Source of the DNA: Stenotrophomonas oahuensis
GTDB taxonomy: Bacteria > Pseudomonadota > Gammaproteobacteria > Xanthomonadales > Xanthomonadaceae
Length of the DNA stretch: 64,000 bases
Direction of reading: 5' to 3'
NCBI RefSeq assembly: GCF_031834595.1
Contig: NZ_CP115541.1
Coordinates: 1,426,001 to 1,490,000 of the forward strand
Shown one piece after another: positions 60,793-64,000 of the stretch. Made by a program: the position numbers and the translations under genes. Below the pieces are notes generated by a model. It was not told the DNA's origin. It searched no databases and saw only the letters and a list, made by a program, of their open reading frames with translations. Position 1 is the first letter of the stretch, and every line of letters begins with the position of its first letter.

Positions 60793-62388
60793 ATGGACAA
60801 GCGGCAAGTGGTGTTCGGCATGCTCGGTACCCAACTCGATACCGGCTCGGGTCCCAAACGCTGGGAAAAGTGGCGCCCCACGGTCGCCCTGGGCATGCAC
60901 GAGGACTTCGTGCCGGACCGGGTGGAGCTGCTGCTGGACGAGCGCCGCTTCGGCAAGCTGGCTACGCAGGTCTGCGAGGACCTGGTGCAGATGGCACCGG
61001 ACACCGTGGTGCACCGCCACGACGTGTACATGGCGGATCCCTGGGAGTTCGAGGGGGTCTATGCCTGCCTGCATGACTTCCTGGCCGCGTACCCGTTCGC
61101 GCCGGACGAGGAGGATTACTACATCCACATCACCACCGGCACGCACGTGAGCCAGATCTGCTGGTTCCTGCTGACCGAAAGCCGCCACTTCCCCGGCCGC
61201 CTGCTGCAGACCTCGCCGCCGCGCAAGCAGGACAGCGACCAGGCCGGCACCTATGCACTGATCGACCTGGACCTTTCGCGCTACGACCGCATAGCACAGC
61301 GCTTCGCCCAGCAGCAGCTGCAGGACCGCGACCTGCTCAAGAGCGGCATTGCCACCCGCAACGCGGCATTCAACCGGATGATCGAGCAGATCGAGATCGT
61401 CGCCACGCGGTCACGCGCGCCGATGCTGTTGACCGGCCCCACCGGTGCCGGCAAGAGCCATCTGGCCCGGCGCGTGTTCGACCTGAAGAAGCTCAAGCAC
61501 CAGCTGCCGGGTCGCTTCGTGGAGGTGAACTGCGCCACCCTGCGTGGCGATGGTGCGATGAGCACGCTGTTCGGGCACACCAAGGGCGCGTATACCGGGG
61601 CTGCCAGCGACCGTGCCGGCCTGCTGCGGTCGGCGCATCAGGGGCTGCTGTTCCTGGACGAGATTGGCGAGCTGGGCCTGGACGAACAGGCGATGCTGCT
61701 GCGGGCACTGGAGGACAAGCGGTTCCTTCCGGTGGGCAGTGACCGCGAGGTGGAGAGCGACTTCCAACTGATAGCCGGCACCAACCGCGACCTGCAGGAG
61801 GCGGTGCGTGCCGGGCGGTTCCGCGAGGATCTGCTGGCGCGCTTGAACCTGTGGACCTACCAGCTGCCTGGGCTGGCGCAACGGCGCGAGGATATCGAGC
61901 CGAACCTGGCGTTTGAGCTGGAGCGCTTCTCGCGTGAACAGCACCAGCAGGTGCGGTTCAATGCGGAAGCGCGGGCCCGTTACCTTTCATTCGCGACCGG
62001 CGCAGACGCAGCGTGGGCCGGCAACTTCCGCGACCTGGGGGCGTCAGTGATGCGGCTGGCGACGCTGGCCAATGCAGGACGTATCCAGACCGAAGGCGTG
62101 GAGGAAGAGATCGGGCGGCTGCGGCAGCAGTGGGCGGGTGGTGTGATGCCCTCGCCGCTGGATGCATTGCTGGGCGATGCTGTGCAGGAGCTCGACCGGT
62201 TTGATCGGGTGCAGCTGGAAGAAGTGGTGCGGGTGTGCGCGCAGGCGAAGTCGTTGTCGGCGGCCGGGCGTGAGCTGTTTGCGGTGTCACGGACCCAGCG
62301 CGCCAGCACCAATGATGCGGACCGGTTGCGCAAATATCTGGCACGGTTCGGATTGGATTGGGAGCAGGTGCGCGGCGCACGGAGTTGA
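60793..62388 (+). CDS. rtcR: Sigma54-dependent activator RtcR (CARF + AAA+ + HTH)
   Basis: 531 residues. The N-terminal CARF ligand-binding domain (1-about 180; FGMLGTQLDTG, YYIHITTGTHVSQICWFLL) senses RNA-derived ligands in this family. The AAA+ domain follows: Walker A GPTGAGKS (215-222), the sigma54 loop GAYTGA (265-270, Phe of GAFTGA replaced by Tyr) and Walker B LLFLDEIGE (285-293). The C-terminal part (about 470-531; SLSAAGRELFAVSR...NDADRLRKYL) is the HTH. It is divergent from rsr and should turn on the RNA-repair operon after RNA damage. The start at 60793 was preferred over an ATG four codons upstream by comparison with family N-termini. Confidence 0.95.
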   Translation: MDKRQVVFGMLGTQLDTGSGPKRWEKWRPTVALGMHEDFVPDRVELLLDERRFGKLATQVCEDLVQMAPDTVVHRHDVYMADPWEFEGVYACLHDFLAAYPFAPDEEDYYIHITTGTHVSQICWFLLTESRHFPGRLLQTSPPRKQDSDQAGTYALIDLDLSRYDRIAQRFAQQQLQDRDLLKSGIATRNAAFNRMIEQIEIVATRSRAPMLLTGPTGAGKSHLARRVFDLKKLKHQLPGRFVEVNCATLRGDGAMSTLFGHTKGAYTGAASDRAGLLRSAHQGLLFLDEIGELGLDEQAMLLRALEDKRFLPVGSDREVESDFQLIAGTNRDLQEAVRAGRFREDLLARLNLWTYQLPGLAQRREDIEPNLAFELERFSREQHQQVRFNAEARARYLSFATGADAAWAGNFRDLGASVMRLATLANAGRIQTEGVEEEIGRLRQQWAGGVMPSPLDALLGDAVQELDRFDRVQLEEVVRVCAQAKSLSAAGRELFAVSRTQRASTNDADRLRKYLARFGLDWEQVRGARS

Positions 62389-62400
62389 CGGTGCACGTGG

Positions 62401-62456
62401 GGACGCGCATGGCGCGTCTCTACACGATACGGTGATCGGCACGGTAACGCATGACC
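62401..62456. repeat. SMAG repeat joined to a partial composite module (copy B)
   Basis: GGACGCGC-ATG-GCGCGTC then TCTAC (62401-62423), followed by ACGGTGATCGGCACGGTAAC and GCATGACC (62429-62456), the module of copies A and C. Here it is joined to a different SMAG type, so the two parts recombine independently. Confidence 0.7.
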
Positions 62457-62514
62457 TGCAACGGAGAACCGCCTCTCCGTTCAAAGGTCCGTCGTTAAAG
62501 CAGCGATCGCTACT

Positions 62515-62543
62515 ATCGGCGGTCGTCTATCGACCGACCCTAC
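62515..62543. repeat. SMAG repeat overlapping the 3' end of the symE-like gene
   Basis: Read on the minus strand: GTAG-GGTCGGTCGATAGACGACC, palindromic arms GGTCG/CGACC. The last residues (GRVGR) and the TAG stop of the SymE-like protein are encoded inside it. Confidence 0.7.
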
Positions 62544-62763
62544 CCGGCCGCAGTTCGCGTTCCAGTGACGTGGGCGTTCCCGGCGGGATGCGCTCCGTGT
62601 TGCCCTGCGCGGTCAGAATGATGCGATGCCCTTGGTACTCGATATCCATCGGCGTGCCTTCGCTGAAGCCAACATCGCGCAGCCAGGTGCCACGCAGGAT
62701 CAGGCATGAGGCCGCGCTCTTTTTCCTTCCGGCTTTTGGCTTGCGCTTCTTTCGCTTCGACAT
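62527..62763 (-). CDS. SymE-like toxin
   Basis: 78 residues. A Lys/Arg-rich N-terminus (SKRKKRKPKAGRKK) precedes the SymE core 'LILRGTWLRDVGFSEGTPMDIEY' and a short strand 'HRIILTAQ', an AbrB-like fold; in E. coli SymE condenses nucleoids or affects RNA and is held down by the antisense RNA SymR. The start at 62763 has AAGGGG 9 nt upstream, but this site is locked in a hairpin (62768-62787). A cis-antisense RNA promoter was not found by eye. The C-terminus runs into a SMAG repeat. Confidence 0.8.
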   Translation of the reverse strand: MSKRKKRKPKAGRKKSAASCLILRGTWLRDVGFSEGTPMDIEYQGHRIILTAQGNTERIPPGTPTSLERELRPGRVGR

Positions 62764-62767
62764 GGCA

Positions 62768-62787
62768 GCCCCTTCGGTTGAAGGGGC
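62768..62787 (-). promoter_or_regulatory. Hairpin hiding the symE-like ribosome-binding site
   Basis: In the mRNA GCCCCTTC-AACC-GAAGGGGC, a perfect 8-bp stem whose 3' arm is the Shine-Dalgarno sequence, ending 4 nt before the AUG. Translation should be low unless the hairpin opens. Confidence 0.65.
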
Positions 62788-62907
62788 AAAGCCTGTAACG
62801 CTCGCCGTGGGAAACACATAGGCCAAAACGACAGTTACCGCGACGAATTTTGATTGTGTGACCGCTGCACGGTCAGCGCGCGGACAAATCGTGCCGCGCG
62901 CGACAAC

Positions 62908-63492
62908 TCAGGCCGTACGCACCACGCGTGCACCCTGGCACAGCGGGTAGGTCGCGACCAGCTCGGCGATGCGTTCGTTCAACACATCGAAGCTGCTGCC
63001 GTACAGGTACAGCGCCGTTTCGGTCGGACCCTGCCACCAGCTGCACACTTCGCCCACGCCTTCGATGCTGGCCACGATCTTCTCGAACAGCTCGTTGGAG
63101 TCGTACTGTTCGTACACCTCGTCCGGCAGGTCGGTGCCGTTGAGGTACAGGCCCAGGCCTTCGGTGACGCCGAACGCTTCGTCGGGCGCGCCAGCACGCT
63201 GCACCACCGAGCCCTTCGGTGCGCCCAGCTGGTCCATGAGCGCCAGGACCTTGGGCAGGTCGTCGGCGCTGTTCAGGGCGACTTCGATGTCACCGTATTC
63301 GACTTCGCCGTCATCCGTGAGTGCGGTGCCGCCGCCGGTGATCTCGCCCAGCGATGCGCCTTCCAGCAGGCCCTCAAGCGGGTCCTCGAACAGCACGTGG
63401 CGGTGCTCGGGCTGCAGGCGGGCGTTGAGTTTCAGGGTGATCAAGAGCAGGGTGTCGGTCACGGGGGCGGTCCGGTGGTGGTCGGCGGTCAT
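62908..63492 (-). CDS. Conserved hypothetical acidic protein
   Basis: 194 residues from the ATG at 63492; a GTG at 63462 (VTDTLLLITLKL, 184 residues) is an equally good start and neither has a strong ribosome-binding site. The protein is acidic, soluble and probably built from two related alpha/beta halves: 'RHVLFEDPLEGLLEGASLGEITGGG' and 'DIEVALNSADDLPKVLALMDQLGAP' recall small Immunity- or DUF-type folds, but I do not assign a family. A longer upstream frame through the minisatellite is not coding. Confidence 0.65.
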   Translation of the reverse strand: MTADHHRTAPVTDTLLLITLKLNARLQPEHRHVLFEDPLEGLLEGASLGEITGGGTALTDDGEVEYGDIEVALNSADDLPKVLALMDQLGAPKGSVVQRAGAPDEAFGVTEGLGLYLNGTDLPDEVYEQYDSNELFEKIVASIEGVGEVCSWWQGPTETALYLYGSSFDVLNERIAELVATYPLCQGARVVRTA

Positions 63493-63551
63493 TGTACGTC
63501 GGGGGAGTTTGCGGATCGTGTGGCTACGCGGAGCGTGGGGCGTGGCGGCTC

Positions 63552-63605
63552 GGGGCACTCGGGGCACTCGGGGCACTCGGGGCACTCGGGGCACTCGGGG
63601 CACAT
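63552..63605. repeat. 9-bp minisatellite
   Basis: Five perfect units of GGGGCACTC (63552-63596) and a sixth GGGGCACAT. It lies 60 nt upstream of the 62908-63492 gene, on the 5' side, so copy number could alter its promoter spacing. Confidence 0.85.
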
Positions 63606-63607
63606 GG

Positions 63608-63630
63608 TAGGGTCGCACGACAGTCGACCG
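63608..63630. repeat. SMAG-like palindrome
   Basis: GTAG followed by GGTCGCACGACAGTCGACC, related to the GTCGGTC type. Adjacent to the minisatellite. Confidence 0.5.
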
Positions 63631-63670
63631 CCGATGGCGATGATGATTGCTGGAAGGCATGACCTTTGAA

Positions 63671-63752
63671 CGCGAGCGCGCTTCTGCGTTTTGGGGTCAT
63701 GCGTTACCGTGCCGATCACCGTTATCGGCCGTCGTCTGTCGACCGACGCTAC
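63671..63752. repeat. Composite repeat: SMAG palindrome plus module, copy C
   Basis: On the minus strand GTAG with palindrome GTCGGTCGACAGACGAC (63752-63729), then CGGTGATCGGCACGGTAACG and CATGACC (63720-63695). About 91 percent identical to copy A over 57 nt. A GCATGACC/GGTCATGC inverted repeat (about 63659-63702) closes it. The gene-free stretch 63493-63850 holds only this, the minisatellite and a further SMAG-like element. Confidence 0.7.
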
Positions 63753-63850
63753 CAACAGCAACATCGCGGTTGTTCATCGCGGCGTCCGATGTACCAATAG
63801 CAGCATCCCGATTGCCCGACGCGGTATACCGGACTTCTATGCCGCGCGGG

Positions 63851-64000
63851 TCAGCGCAGGTACGGCGTCACCCTGCGCTTCAACAGCTCCACCAGAACCG
63901 GGTCCATGAAGTCGTAATCGTCCGGGATGTCCAGGCAGATGACGCGCTTGCCGTTCAACCACTGCCGGTACCGGCTGGACAGCCGGTTGCGGTGGGCGCG
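63851..64000 (-). CDS. Low-molecular-weight protein tyrosine phosphatase-like protein, C-terminal part
   Basis: The last 49 codons and the TGA stop (63853-63851); the gene continues beyond the window. The visible end 'GKRVICLDIPDDYDFMDP' followed by 'VLVELLKRRVTPYL' is characteristic of the COG4551 branch of phosphotyrosine phosphatases, where the Asp in DIPDDYDFMD region serves near the active site. The catalytic Cys-X5-Arg loop lies outside the window. Confidence 0.75.
   Translation of the reverse strand, partial: RAHRNRLSSRYRQWLNGKRVICLDIPDDYDFMDPVLVELLKRRVTPYLR

Noticed and set aside
63552..63605. CRISPR array
   Set aside because: Nine-bp units in direct tandem without spacers; no cas genes.
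63493..63660. N-terminal extension of the 62908 gene through VPR repeats
   Set aside because: It translates a 9-bp minisatellite and a repeat flank; conserved-looking sequence begins only after 63492.

Overview
The window looks like a chromosomal segment of a Stenotrophomonas species (Xanthomonadaceae, Gammaproteobacteria). The evidence is high GC with GTG/TTG-tolerant starts, a complete xanthomonadin-type aryl polyene cluster with its chorismatase XanB2, an sX13-type small RNA beside polA, and about two dozen short palindromes carrying GTAG at one end, which is the signature of the SMAG repeats of Stenotrophomonas. No rRNA, canonical tRNA, CRISPR array, phage or transposase gene was found.

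Layout. 1-2.3 kb: a lower-GC pair (a DUF2235/Tle1-like lipase cut by the window edge and a probable partner protein), then a thioredoxin-reductase-like enzyme with its Rrf2 regulator. 2.6-9.3 kb: an orphan chemoreceptor, a YafC-like LysR regulator divergent from an MFS exporter and dkgB, an alpha/beta hydrolase and an unknown small protein. 9.4-15.9 kb: a Pat-type lysine acetyltransferase, the Mg2+ channel MgtE and a Kef-type K+/H+ antiporter. 16-21.4 kb: two adjacent effector-like genes, a 1317-residue protein ending in an ADP-ribosyltransferase-like domain and a 428-residue protein-kinase-like protein; both have disordered Ser/Pro-rich N-termini and nuclear-localisation-like basic motifs. 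21.6-25.9 kb: a membrane-anchored ankyrin protein, YcgL and a small periplasmic protein.

25.9-43.5 kb: the pigment cluster. Seventeen tightly overlapping minus-strand genes (two ketosynthases, chain-length factor, ketoreductase, dehydratases, two ACPs, acyl-ACP ligase, ammonia-lyase, thioesterase, acyltransferases, glycosyltransferase, LolA-like and MMPL export proteins, FAD oxidoreductase) run away from xanB2, which makes the 3-hydroxybenzoate starter. 43.6-50.4 kb: cytochrome bd oxidase (cydAB), a secreted S9 dipeptidyl peptidase, a membrane protein and hemF. 50.4-56.3 kb: a third effector-like coiled-coil protein, a DUF421 protein, the sX13-like RNA, polA, small lipoprotein and hypothetical genes, and a universal stress protein with an FNR/Anr-like site.

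56.4-62.4 kb is the most striking region: a complete RNA-repair and RNA-quality-control locus. RtcR (CARF-AAA+ sigma54 activator) is divergent from a near-perfect -24/-12 promoter that reads through rsr (bacterial Ro60), then two tandem Y RNAs carrying circularly permuted tRNA-like modules, then rtcB and rtcA. The second Y RNA seems to lack the D-arm of the first. The window ends with a SymE-like toxin whose ribosome-binding site is folded into a hairpin, an unknown protein, a 9-bp minisatellite and the 3' end of a tyrosine-phosphatase gene. GTAG palindromes supply stop codons for several genes and one lies in frame inside the MMPL exporter gene.
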